From an uncultured Eubacteriales bacterium (GTDB lineage Bacteria; Bacillota; Clostridia; Peptostreptococcales; Anaerovoracaceae), in assembly GCA_902772685.1 (NCBI GenBank), contig CACYBO010000169.1, positions 1-31,481 on the forward strand: 31,481 bases of DNA. Direction: 5' to 3'. The position numbers were made by a program, and so were the translations under genes. The notes under the pieces are model-generated. The model was not told the origin of the DNA. It saw only the letters and a list, made by a program, of their open reading frames with translations, and did not search any database. Positions within the stretch are counted from its first letter, which is position 1; each line of letters begins with the position of its first letter. Shown here one piece after another: positions 16,027 through 23,850 of this stretch.

Positions 16027-17940
16027 CTATCCCAACGGAATTTCAACCACTTCTGCCATTTTGACAAGCGTGTGCTGTATCTGAGTGGATATTTCCTCTA
16101 CCATACGCTTTCTGATTTCGTCGTTCTTCTCCTGCTCCAGACTCTCATAGAATGCGTCTTTTACATCCGCGCTGATATTATCCATACGGGAACTGAATGC
16201 GCTCTTTGGAACGAGCCGGCGGACAGCTTTCGGGATGTCGGCCGTCAGCATCTTTTCCTGCATCTTGTCCTTGCCGAGGAAAAGGATGACTACCGACGTG
16301 ATGATGCCCACCATGATTCCGCTCGGATCCGCCAGGAACGGAACAAAACTGAATGTGGAAAGCAGTATGGCGAGAAGCGCCGTGACGATGGAATCAATCA
16401 GCAGCGTCATCTCGTTGATGGCGAACAGTTCCTTCGCATTCACCTTGATATCGATATCTGAAACAGACAGATACGATTTAAGGCTCAGAGCGGTATACGG
16501 GATACGGTGCTTAATACAGATCGGCACAGTGTACTCCTCCAGCTCTTCGATGACGGGACGCAGCCATGATGTGATTGGCCCCGCGAGCAGCTCTCTGGCT
16601 TCGTCCTCGCTGAGGAACTTTCCGATCTCAGCCTGCAGTATGACATCGGTATCTGAGAGCCTGCTGATCTCTCCCGATCTCCACCTTTCGAATATCGGAA
16701 GCGCAACTTTGGTTATGATAGGATCAACGAGCGAATCAACTGCGTCTTTGTAAAGCGTCGTAATGTGTTTGCTTACGATATCTTCAATCGTGTTTGACCT
16801 GACCAGCTGATCCAGTTCTTCCTTGAATTCTTTTAGGTCTTCATCGATCCGTCCGCAGTAAGCCAGACCTCTGGCAACGGAGAACTCGGGATCTGTGGCT
16901 GTAATTACAACAGAATCCTTGAATACTTCGGTACACCACTTGCGGATGGCAGGCAGTTTGCTCACGCCCCCAGTCAGGAAAATCAGCTCAGGCTGTTTGC
17001 CGGTGATGCTGTTCTTGACATCTTTGAGGGATTCAATGAATACCTGGCGGAACGAATGTCCGTCCAGCTTGCTGATTTTCTTATTCACCAATTTGTCGGC
17101 GATATCTTTGTCCATTTTCAGGGTCAGTTTGACCGGAAGATTGTAGTGCAGAACGATGCTCTCCACGCATTTGTTTCTGCTCCAGTACTCCTCATCCGAG
17201 AAGTACTTTTCCTTGAGTCTTCTCGCCGCGAATTCCGCATATGTGCGCCATGGTTCGCTCTCATCAAAAACAGACTGTATCTTCTTTTTGAAGAGTCCGG
17301 ATGCCGCAACCGATTCATCTAACAGAATCTCATCCATCAGGCCTCCGCCGAGCATTACCTCTCCCGCGGTGCGCATCTCTACTTCCTTTCCGCCCATAAT
17401 ATACGCAAAGTCTGTAGTCGATGAACCGATGTCCACCACGAGGACCGGCTTGGACAGAATGTCCACGCCGATCTGCAGATGCTTGGACTGGCATGCGCTG
17501 ACCATCGCCGCCCTGGATTCCGATATGATCTTGACCGGAGGATATCCTGCACTCTCGAATATCTCGCGATAGTGCTCCCTCGCGTTTCTGTCCCATCCCG
17601 CAGGGCAGCCGATGTATATGCTGGTTTCCTCATTTCTGATGAGGTCGCCGCTTCCGTACAGTTCTCCAAGAACTCCGGCGGCAAAACTCTTGATATCGGC
17701 AGCGCTGGATCCATCCGTCAGGAAGCGGCTCTTGAATCTGAGTCTGCGCTTGGTGACATTATCGGCATAACAGGCTTTTTCACCTATCATAAGTTCACCT
17801 GAGTTCAGCTGCGCATACGCGGTGATGAAACTCTTTTCACCCGCTACAGTTATCATCTCAGGCGTAACCTGATCTTCCTTGTACAATCTGGCGATGGCGC
17901 TCTCAGCGTCTCCCAGGTCAAATCCAAAAAAACGATCCAT
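16027..17940 (-). CDS. Membrane-anchored Hsp70-like ATPase
   Basis: 637-residue protein with a DnaK-type actin-fold ATPase at the N-terminus and no recognisable beta-sandwich substrate domain. Phosphate-1 is changed from DLGTTNS-type to FGFDLGDAES (residues 6-14); the connecting SESRAAM (140-146), phosphate-2 VVDIGSSTTD (168-177) and adenosine motif FLTGGVSKLPAI (321-332) are well kept. After about residue 365 comes an alpha-helical region of unknown fold, then two membrane segments (about 514-534 and 541-556) and a charged helical tail. The protein is probably a membrane-tethered chaperone or signalling ATPase. It sits 15 bp behind a membrane protein with a GrpE-like C-terminus, its likely exchange factor. 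Function is unknown. Confidence 0.8.
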   Translation of the reverse strand: MDRFFGFDLGDAESAIARLYKEDQVTPEMITVAGEKSFITAYAQLNSGELMIGEKACYADNVTKRRLRFKSRFLTDGSSAADIKSFAAGVLGELYGSGDLIRNEETSIYIGCPAGWDRNAREHYREIFESAGYPPVKIISESRAAMVSACQSKHLQIGVDILSKPVLVVDIGSSTTDFAYIMGGKEVEMRTAGEVMLGGGLMDEILLDESVAASGLFKKKIQSVFDESEPWRTYAEFAARRLKEKYFSDEEYWSRNKCVESIVLHYNLPVKLTLKMDKDIADKLVNKKISKLDGHSFRQVFIESLKDVKNSITGKQPELIFLTGGVSKLPAIRKWCTEVFKDSVVITATDPEFSVARGLAYCGRIDEDLKEFKEELDQLVRSNTIEDIVSKHITTLYKDAVDSLVDPIITKVALPIFERWRSGEISRLSDTDVILQAEIGKFLSEDEARELLAGPITSWLRPVIEELEEYTVPICIKHRIPYTALSLKSYLSVSDIDIKVNAKELFAINEMTLLIDSIVTALLAILLSTFSFVPFLADPSGIMVGIITSVVILFLGKDKMQEKMLTADIPKAVRRLVPKSAFSSRMDNISADVKDAFYESLEQEKNDEIRKRMVEEISTQIQHTLVKMAEVVEIPLG

Positions 17941-17955
17941 TTAGTCCGTTCCTCC

Positions 17956-18861
17956 TCACTTCGATCCTGTCGAAGCAATTCCCTTTCTGAGCAGATTGCC
18001 GTCAGCGACAAGAGCCGGCCTTATGGTGCCTTCATACCGTCCCGGCATCATATCAAAATACCGCGCTGTTTCTTCGCTGTAATCGACAGCTTCAATCTGC
18101 TGCTTGTGGAGATAGTATTTGATCTCGTCTATCTTTTCTAACGCGTATTCAGCGTCCTTGCTATAGGAAGCAGCAAGCAGATCGGAAAAGATGTCCAGTT
18201 CAGAAGAAGATGGTTTGTGGCCATCTATGAGACCCGCTTCATCCCGCTTGTCCCAGCGTTCCATGGACCTGATCTCTTCCAGACTCTGGTCCACAGAGAG
18301 AATCGCGTTTCTGAAGTTCCTGTACACTTTGTTCGAGTCCACCTGAACCTCTACACGCTGGCTGCGTTTCGGAGCTTTCGCCCGTTTGCGTCTTGCAAGC
18401 AGCCCGGCGATAAACATGGACGCCAGTCCGCCCGCCGCGAAACCGATCGGTTTCAGAAGCGCTGCATCGAAGTTCTTGATGCTGTCCAAACCATCATTGA
18501 AAGCCGGTGCGATAAAAGGAAACAGTCCCAATCCGCACAGGACAAGTCCGCCGATCAGAAACAGGAACACAAGGGGGTTGACTCCGCCTTTGCTCTTGTC
18601 TTTGCCTTCACCTGTGTCCCCGGTTTCCCAGACTTTTGTTTCTCCTACAGAATCAGCTAAAGGCAGGGAAAGCCTGATCGCCTGCATCATGTACGCTGCA
18701 GCATCCCTTTCACGATCATTGCTGCACTGTTCATTGTACATCAGGAGAAGTTTATCCAGTTCATTCTCCAGGACTCTGACGGCTCTCTCCGCTGCCTTTG
18801 AAGCAGCGAGCTCTGTAAGCAGATTATCTTTGTCTTTTTCCAATATATCTATCAGTTTCAT
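17956..18861 (-). CDS. Membrane protein with GrpE-like C-terminal region
   Basis: 301-residue protein. Residues 1-70 are charged and helical, probably coiled coil. A Lys/Gly-rich linker leads to two membrane segments (about 95-120 and 137-156), then an RRKRAKAPKR stretch that should face the cytoplasm. Residues 180-300 are helical and end with YFDMMPGRYEGTIRPALV then LLRKGIA, which by eye resembles the end of GrpE (FDP..HEAV...RPA.V...G). This is an inference from pattern, not a search result. It is the first gene of an operon with the Hsp70-like ATPase and asparaginase. No ribosome binding site precedes the ATG; its -10 ends nine bases upstream, so the mRNA may be leaderless. Confidence 0.7.
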   Translation of the reverse strand: MKLIDILEKDKDNLLTELAASKAAERAVRVLENELDKLLLMYNEQCSNDRERDAAAYMMQAIRLSLPLADSVGETKVWETGDTGEGKDKSKGGVNPLVFLFLIGGLVLCGLGLFPFIAPAFNDGLDSIKNFDAALLKPIGFAAGGLASMFIAGLLARRKRAKAPKRSQRVEVQVDSNKVYRNFRNAILSVDQSLEEIRSMERWDKRDEAGLIDGHKPSSSELDIFSDLLAASYSKDAEYALEKIDEIKYYLHKQQIEAVDYSEETARYFDMMPGRYEGTIRPALVADGNLLRKGIASTGSK

Positions 18862-18870
18862 AACAATATT

Positions 18871-18899
18871 ATTATAAGATATTCTCGGCGATAATTAAA
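18871..18899 (-). promoter_or_regulatory. Promoter of the Hsp70-like operon, giving a nearly leaderless mRNA
   Basis: Minus-strand -10 TATAAT (18876 to 18871) lies nine bases before the ATG at 18861. A weak TTTAAT (18899 to 18894) is 17 bp upstream. Transcription would begin about 3 nt before the start codon. Confidence 0.55.
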
Positions 18900-18906
18900 C
18901 CGTTTC

Positions 18907-18940
18907 AATAAAAACTGAGGACCATTTTGCCGGTCCTCAG
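18907..18940 (-). terminator. Intrinsic terminator of the glycosyltransferase gene
   Basis: A perfect 9-bp stem CTGAGGACC/GGTCCTCAG (18915-18923 with 18932-18940) is followed on the minus strand by TTTTTATT. It sits just past the glycosyltransferase stop codon and ahead of the Hsp70-like operon promoter. Confidence 0.92.
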
Positions 18941-18948
18941 TAATGCTT

Positions 18949-19950
18949 TTATTCTTTCTGTGAATTTGATGAATCGTCAATCGTCTGACCGGGATCCTTC
19001 TGCAGGCGGAGCTTCAGTCGTGTCAAAAACTTGTATATCTGATAATCCGCGGTACTGCAGCGCAATTCTCTCGCAAAAAAGAGTTCATCATTATGCGATG
19101 GTTTGCTGAAATACACATCTCCTTTTTTGTCCTTTTCCTTGTGTTCCATATACGACTTTAAGGTGTAGTGATTCAGTTGAACCGGTATGGCTTTCTTCGC
19201 CGCAGGATAATAAGAATCTGTAATAAAACGGTTAAAAATATCCACTGGAGGAACCGGGGTGTTGTTAACGGAAGTCCACAAAATATGGAACATGGACTTG
19301 TTTTTCGGGTCGTTCCACAGATAGTCATAATGCGTGTTGTAAAAACACTTTCCCTTGTTATACAGTTTCTCAGAAGCAACAACAAAATCTTCTATTACCA
19401 GTCCATTCAGATCCCTGTCGACCATACCTCCGGAATTAAAAACACGCCAATAGATCAGCACTGCAGGTTTTTTAGAAAATCTGTTTAGGAATTTAGGGAA
19501 AGAATTCTCCGCTACGGGAACGATGAATTCATCAACATCGATAAACCCGATCCAGTCTGATTCGTTTCTGAACCGGCGGATGCAGTCTTCATATGCTTCG
19601 ACTTGCGCATGCTCCTTCGGCCACTTGACCAGAGTAATGATTCCCTTTTCGATATACGGCTGAATAATACTTTCATATCCATCCGAAGAGTTGTTGTCAT
19701 AAAAATAGAAATGATCGATTCCGATCATCATATGATATTCAATCCATTCCCTGAGATAGGGTGCTTCATCTTTGAAAATCTGACAGATGGATATGTTGTA
19801 TTTCCTCTGATCCGGATCTGCAGGTGGAGTAATCTTCATCCGCACCTTAAGAATAAATTGGTTCGCGCAGCGTTTAATGTTTTGCTTCCATGTCCATCTG
19901 CTCAGTGGCCGGAAATACGTAAATGTCGCATTATCTGTTATATATTTCAT
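18949..19950 (-). CDS. GT92/DUF23-like glycosyltransferase (GT-A fold)
   Basis: 333-residue predicted transferase. The segment from residue 51 (ISICQIFKDEAPYLREWIEY, about 53-72) through YFYDNNSSDG (82-91) to WIGFIDVDEFIVP (133-145) is characteristic of the GT92 / Glyco_tranf_2_4 group; Asp138-Asp140 form the DxD-type metal and sugar-nucleotide site. There is no signal peptide or membrane segment, so it works in the cytoplasm, probably on a cell-surface or secreted glycan. It is a single-gene unit with its own promoter (extended -10 at 20007-20015) and terminator. The N-terminal 50 residues are not conserved-looking. Donor and acceptor are unknown. Confidence 0.82.
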   Translation of the reverse strand: MKYITDNATFTYFRPLSRWTWKQNIKRCANQFILKVRMKITPPADPDQRKYNISICQIFKDEAPYLREWIEYHMMIGIDHFYFYDNNSSDGYESIIQPYIEKGIITLVKWPKEHAQVEAYEDCIRRFRNESDWIGFIDVDEFIVPVAENSFPKFLNRFSKKPAVLIYWRVFNSGGMVDRDLNGLVIEDFVVASEKLYNKGKCFYNTHYDYLWNDPKNKSMFHILWTSVNNTPVPPVDIFNRFITDSYYPAAKKAIPVQLNHYTLKSYMEHKEKDKKGDVYFSKPSHNDELFFARELRCSTADYQIYKFLTRLKLRLQKDPGQTIDDSSNSQKE

Positions 19951-20006
19951 TGTTTAGTCTTCTCTCTCTGCACACAGGGTGAACAGCGAATCGGGTCTTC
20001 TTTTTT

Positions 20007-20015
20007 ATTATATCA
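20007..20015 (-). promoter_or_regulatory. Extended -10 promoter of the glycosyltransferase gene
   Basis: TGATATAAT on the minus strand (20015 to 20007) is a perfect extended -10, 56 bp before the glycosyltransferase ATG. It diverges from the promoter of the neighbouring DMT permease. Confidence 0.55.
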
Positions 20016-20041
20016 AATGTGTAGCCCAAAGAGGCAGATTT

Positions 20042-20050
20042 TGATAAAAT
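20042..20050 (+). promoter_or_regulatory. Extended -10 promoter giving a leaderless DMT permease mRNA
   Basis: TGATAAAAT (extended -10, five of six core matches) ends six bases before the ATG at 20057, so the expected start of transcription is the A of the start codon. No ribosome binding site is present in the gap GCGGTT. Confidence 0.5.
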
Positions 20051-20056
20051 GCGGTT

Positions 20057-21013
20057 ATGAATTCACATGCAAAGGCAATCGCAGCGGTAATTGTCGGAAA
20101 CACAATCTTCGGCTTCAGTTTCATATTTTCAAAAATGGCCCTGCAGATTACGCTGCCGAGCGTACTCATCGCAGTTCGTTTTGTCATGGCATTTGTTACT
20201 CTTAACCTGATTGTGGTTTTCGGAAGGATGATCCGGGTATCCGATGGTCATGGAGGCAGGAGACCTCTGGTGCGGTTTTCACTGCGCGGAAAGCCGCTGC
20301 GCAATGTCCTCCTGCTGGCTCTCTTCCAGCCGATACTTTACTTCCTCTGCGAAAGCTATGGTATCGTCTACACCTCGGCTGCTTTTGCCGGAACGATCAT
20401 CGCGGTTATTCCGGTTGCGGGAATTGTATTCGATGTGCTCATCATGCACTCAAAAGTACGTCTGCGTCAGGTCGTGTGCGCTGTCCTGTCAGCAGTCGGT
20501 GTTGCCGTCACAACGATAGGCGCAGAAGGAATGAAGTCGTCAGCTCTGGGACTGCTTATTCTTTTAGGCGCTGTCGCTGCCGGCGCCCTGTTCTATGTGT
20601 TCAGCAAGAAATCCGGTGATGATTACAACCCTCTCGAGCAAACGTATGTCATGTTCGCCCTCGGGAGTCTGGTCTACACCGTATTTGCGCTGGTGCAGTG
20701 CCGCGGACAGTACGGCGAGCTGATCTTCGCTGCTCTCGGACAGCCTCAGTTCATCATCTCCGTCCTGTACCTTTCCGTCGTTTCTTCTGTTACAGCGTTC
20801 ATCTGTCTGAATTACGGAACTGTACGCGTGACTGTATCCGAGGCATCGATCTTCGCAAATTTAACGACAGTTATCTCGATCATAGCCGGTGTTGTCTTCC
20901 TGCACGAAGTGTTCACGCCGTTTCAGATCGTCGGCGCAGTTGTCATCCTGGTCAGCGTATTCTTCGCGAACCGTCAGCAAGGTTCGGCACAGGAATTATC
21001 TACTCACAAATAA
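20057..21013 (+). CDS. DMT-superfamily permease (EamA type)
   Basis: 318-residue membrane protein with about ten hydrophobic segments in two EamA repeats. The first membrane segment begins near residue 8 (AIAAVIVGNTIFGFSFIFSK), so the ATG at 20057 cannot be far wrong, although no ribosome binding site precedes it; an extended -10 lies only six bases upstream. A longer loop of about 20 residues with RVSDGHGGRR-type charges follows the second segment. It is followed after 12 bp by a 30-codon ORF with its own ribosome binding site. Substrate unknown; the gene is not next to a pathway that would suggest one. Confidence 0.88.
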   Translation: MNSHAKAIAAVIVGNTIFGFSFIFSKMALQITLPSVLIAVRFVMAFVTLNLIVVFGRMIRVSDGHGGRRPLVRFSLRGKPLRNVLLLALFQPILYFLCESYGIVYTSAAFAGTIIAVIPVAGIVFDVLIMHSKVRLRQVVCAVLSAVGVAVTTIGAEGMKSSALGLLILLGAVAAGALFYVFSKKSGDDYNPLEQTYVMFALGSLVYTVFALVQCRGQYGELIFAALGQPQFIISVLYLSVVSSVTAFICLNYGTVRVTVSEASIFANLTTVISIIAGVVFLHEVFTPFQIVGAVVILVSVFFANRQQGSAQELSTHK

Positions 21014-21025
21014 GGAAAAGATATT

Positions 21026-21118
21026 ATGGAACTGGTTGTAAAAAAAGGCAGACCGGTGGATTTCATGGACAAAGTCATTCCGGCAATGGGTCACAAGCCT
21101 ATTTTCACCGCACTGTAA
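21026..21118 (+). CDS. Possible 30-residue small protein
   Basis: A 30-codon ORF starts at the ATG at 21026, with AAGGA right behind the stop codon of the upstream DMT permease gene, so it would be the second gene of that transcript. The product starts MELVVKKGRP and ends KPIFTAL; it is basic, without a membrane segment, and resembles no family I know. It may be a genuine small protein or the remnant 5' end of a lost gene. It ends eight bases before the stop of the convergent yccF gene. Confidence 0.4.
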   Translation: MELVVKKGRPVDFMDKVIPAMGHKPIFTAL

Positions 21119-21125
21119 CTCTGTC

Positions 21126-21497
21126 CTATGCTCTGATATCCGTCAGCTGCGCGCCGAAAGGCAGCAGAGAGAGCTTCGCAATCTTGAAGAACTGCATTCC
21201 AAACGGGATTCCGACGATGGTTACACACCACAGAAGACCAAAGCATGCGTTCTCTATTGCCATCCACCAACCAAAGAAAATGATCCACAGCAGATTGGCC
21301 AGGAAGGATACCGCTCCGCCTCCGAAGTCAACAGCCTTTTTGAATGGGAAGAAGGACAGTGATGCAAACTTAAAGCACTGCCGTCCCCACGGAATGGCTA
21401 TGATCGTGATGCAGCAAATCAACCCGGCGAACAACCAGGACAAACCGCTCAGAAATCCTCCGAATATAAACCAAAGAAAATTACCTATTGATCTCAT
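21126..21497 (-). CDS. yccF: YccF-family inner membrane protein
   Basis: 123-residue membrane protein made of two YccF repeats. Each repeat pairs NxLWxIF..GW with a CITIIAIPWGRQCFK / CVTIVGIPFGMQFFK motif (about residues 29-43 and 87-101) followed by a SL..FPF/SLLPFG segment. Three to four membrane segments are expected. The ATG at 21497 follows a run of G (AAAAGGGGGG). It appears to be a single gene. The molecular function of YccF proteins is unknown. Confidence 0.88.
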   Translation of the reverse strand: MRSIGNFLWFIFGGFLSGLSWLFAGLICCITIIAIPWGRQCFKFASLSFFPFKKAVDFGGGAVSFLANLLWIIFFGWWMAIENACFGLLWCVTIVGIPFGMQFFKIAKLSLLPFGAQLTDIRA

Positions 21498-21652
21498 TTT
21501 AGTTTCCCCCCTTTTTCGTATAGTTTTCCCTTTTGTGCGTTTATGGTAGCACTGTTATCTCGTGTTTCACACCGCTTAAAGTGCGGTTTGCGCAGCTGAA
21601 ACACCGCAAAATCTGAATAACTATTCCAAAATTGCGCAGGCATTGGCTACGG

Positions 21653-22582
21653 TTAGAAACGTTCCAGCTTGCCGGCGCTCTCCGCCCAGATACCCCAGCT
21701 TTCCGTCAGGAGTTTGCGGCCCGCGTACATGGACGCCAGTGAATCGTCCAGCGGCGGTGCGATTTCGACGATATCAAATCCGATGATGTTCAGTTCGCGG
21801 AAGAGCTTTTGCACTAATGTCATAGCCATTCTCGAAGTAAGTCCGCCGAACTGCGGCGTTCCGGTCCCGCCGGCATATGCCGGATCCAGGGCGTCGATAT
21901 CAAAGGTCAGGTATACCTTATCGAACTGTTTCATCTTCAAGATGCAATCGTCGGCAACTGCTTCGATTCCTTCATGATAACAGTCGTAGGCTGTTTTGAC
22001 CTGAATGTTTCTTCCTCTGCTGAATTCAAATTCATCCGGTTCGATAGACCGGATTCCGATGAAATATAGATTCCTCTCGGATCCGATGTTGGACATTTCC
22101 AACGCTCTCTGCTCAGTGGAGCCATGGGAGAGAGGATCCCCTTCCAGTTCATGGCTCAAGTCCATGTGCGCATCGATATGGATGATTCCAAATGGCTCGC
22201 CCAGCGCAGCATTCACACCCCGCTCAACAGGTATCGTCACAGAGTGGTCGCCTCCGATCATGGTGAATCGAACGCCGTCTTTCACCAAGGTCTCGACAAA
22301 GTACTGTACCTCTGCAAAGACTTCATCCCGCGGGCCTTCGAAGTTGCCTGCGTCCATCACCACAAAGTCTCTGAAATAATCCAGTCTTTCTGTGCACGGC
22401 GTTGCGTGGTCGGTATTCGCCCTGAGCAGGTCCGGAGCCTGTGCGGCGCCTCCTCTGTAGCTGACACCCCCATCATAAGGGATACCGAAGATAACGGCAT
22501 CCACATCGGCTGCCTTTGCTTCCGGTTTGTTTAAGCCGAACCATGTTTCCGGCTTCAGTGCATGTTCATTCTTCTTGTTCAT
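21653..22582 (-). CDS. Agmatinase / ureohydrolase family
   Basis: 309-residue Mn2+-dependent hydrolase of the arginase superfamily. All metal ligands are in place: GGDHS (His113), HIDAHMD (Asp137, His139, Asp141) and TFDIDALDP (Asp228, Asp230). The DPLSHGST segment after the second motif suits agmatinase-like enzymes that make urea and putrescine from agmatine, but guanidinobutyrase, guanidinase and formimidoylglutamase members look the same at this level. The ATG follows CAGGAGGCACAGAAT. It is the only polyamine-related gene here; no speA or potABCD is adjacent. The 155 bp behind it (21498-21652) show no clear terminator. Confidence 0.87.
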   Translation of the reverse strand: MNKKNEHALKPETWFGLNKPEAKAADVDAVIFGIPYDGGVSYRGGAAQAPDLLRANTDHATPCTERLDYFRDFVVMDAGNFEGPRDEVFAEVQYFVETLVKDGVRFTMIGGDHSVTIPVERGVNAALGEPFGIIHIDAHMDLSHELEGDPLSHGSTEQRALEMSNIGSERNLYFIGIRSIEPDEFEFSRGRNIQVKTAYDCYHEGIEAVADDCILKMKQFDKVYLTFDIDALDPAYAGGTGTPQFGGLTSRMAMTLVQKLFRELNIIGFDIVEIAPPLDDSLASMYAGRKLLTESWGIWAESAGKLERF

Positions 22583-22618
22583 ATTCTGTGCCTCCTGTCG
22601 TTCCTCTTTTCAGACTAT

Positions 22619-22646
22619 ATGATACATTATTCAGGATTTTATTCAA
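22619..22646 (-). promoter_or_regulatory. Possible promoter of the agmatinase-family gene
   Basis: On the minus strand TTGAAT (22646 to 22641) and TATCAT (22624 to 22619) are 16 bp apart, about 37 bp before the start codon. Matches are moderate. Confidence 0.35.
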
Positions 22647-22660
22647 ATAAAGAACTGAAA

Positions 22661-22695
22661 CAAAAGAACTCCGCATCGCAGACACGGAGTTCTTT
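22661..22695 (-). terminator. Intrinsic terminator of the third DMT permease gene
   Basis: An 11-bp stem AAAGAACTCCG/CGGAGTTCTTT (22663-22673 with 22685-22695) starts 25 bp past the permease stop and is followed on the minus strand by a T-rich tail (TTTTGTTTC). Confidence 0.8.
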
Positions 22696-22720
22696 GATAT
22701 TCATGAGTATATGCACGTCA

Positions 22721-23686
22721 TTAATCATCAGACCGTTCTCCGTGACCCGCTTCACTGATCTCTGCGGCAGGTTCCTTGGCAGGAAGCTGCGCGACGACGA
22801 TCGCAACGAACATGAGAATACACCCGATGATTTCTCTTGCTCCCATGGTCTCCCCAAGCAAAATCGCACCTGCAATTACAGCAAAGACTGACTCGAGGCA
22901 GAGTATCATGGACGCCAGCGCCGGTTCAACATCTGCCTGTGCCACTACCTGTAATGTATACGCAACGCCGCACGACATGATGCCTGCGTACAGGATATTG
23001 AACCAGCCCGCAAACATATCCGAAATGCCCGGAAGCGCAAATCCCATCGCCGGGTCGAGAAACGGCGACAAGATGCACGAGAGAATTCCCGCTACGAAAA
23101 ACTGTATGCATGACATTTTGACTCCATCGACCTTCGGGGAGAAATAATCTATCGTCAGGATGTGGAACGCGAACATGAGTGAGCAGAGCAGGATGATCAG
23201 GTCCCCTTTATTGACCCCGCCAAACCCTCCTTCTGCAGGAATGCACAGAAGGTAGAGGCCTACTGCCGACGCAGCGACACAAGCCCAGAATATCGGCCTG
23301 ATTTTCTTCTTGAGAATCAATCCGAGAAGCGGTACCAGAATGACGTACAGCGCAGTGATAAAACCGGTTTTGCCGGCTGTTGTATAACACATGCCGACCT
23401 GCTGGATATTACCCGCAAGCATCAGAGCCAGTCCGCAGCAAACACCGCCAAGCCAAAGTGTCTTCTTCTCCTGCGGTGATTCGGCGTGATATGTCCCCCT
23501 GTTTTTCGCAATCCGACTCATGATGTAAATGACCGGGAGCAGAGCAATCCCTCCGATCAGCGTACGCACGCCATTGAAGGCAATCGGGCTCATTGTGTCC
23601 ATGCCGCTCTTCTGAGCGACAAAAGCAGTTCCCCATATGAGAGCTGTCGTAAACAGCATCATGCTGCCGCGTAATTGTCTTCCCAT
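22721..23686 (-). CDS. DMT-superfamily permease (EamA type)
   Basis: 321-residue membrane protein with about ten hydrophobic segments in two EamA repeats. ALIWGTAFVAQKSGMD near the N-terminus and SVFAVIAGAILLGETM near the end (second-repeat EamA signature) mark the family. A GGTGGA-type site precedes the ATG at 23686. It is a single gene bounded by a terminator on each side (22661-22695 for itself, 23785-23813 of the phosphate operon upstream). It is the third DMT permease in 21 kb; the three are not close copies of each other by eye. Substrate unknown. Confidence 0.88.
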   Translation of the reverse strand: MGRQLRGSMMLFTTALIWGTAFVAQKSGMDTMSPIAFNGVRTLIGGIALLPVIYIMSRIAKNRGTYHAESPQEKKTLWLGGVCCGLALMLAGNIQQVGMCYTTAGKTGFITALYVILVPLLGLILKKKIRPIFWACVAASAVGLYLLCIPAEGGFGGVNKGDLIILLCSLMFAFHILTIDYFSPKVDGVKMSCIQFFVAGILSCILSPFLDPAMGFALPGISDMFAGWFNILYAGIMSCGVAYTLQVVAQADVEPALASMILCLESVFAVIAGAILLGETMGAREIIGCILMFVAIVVAQLPAKEPAAEISEAGHGERSDD

Positions 23687-23784
23687 AATTCCACCCTGTC
23701 TTCTATTTCTTCCTCGTGTGTTTCATTCATCACACAGGTATTCTCTACAACTAAACAATATCACAGCTTTACGACCGAAACAAC

Positions 23785-23813
23785 AAAAAAGGCCCCGGAA
23801 TCTCCGGGGCCTT
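23785..23813 (-). terminator. Intrinsic terminator of the phosphate operon
   Basis: An 11-bp, very GC-rich stem AAGGCCCCGGA/TCCGGGGCCTT (23789-23799 with 23803-23813) with a 3-nt loop is followed by TTTTTT on the minus strand, 38 bp past the transporter stop codon. Confidence 0.95.
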
Positions 23814-23850
23814 CTGATTATCAACGAAACAGTATTTACATACCGCCGCT

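Noticed and set aside
21571..21587. ACCGC/GCGGT hairpin between yccF and the agmatinase-family gene, as terminator.
   Set aside because: Only five base pairs and no T tract on either strand.
23716..23735. GTGTG/CACAC inverted repeat upstream of the third DMT permease as an operator.
   Set aside because: Arms are only five bases of a simple dinucleotide pattern; chance occurrence is likely.
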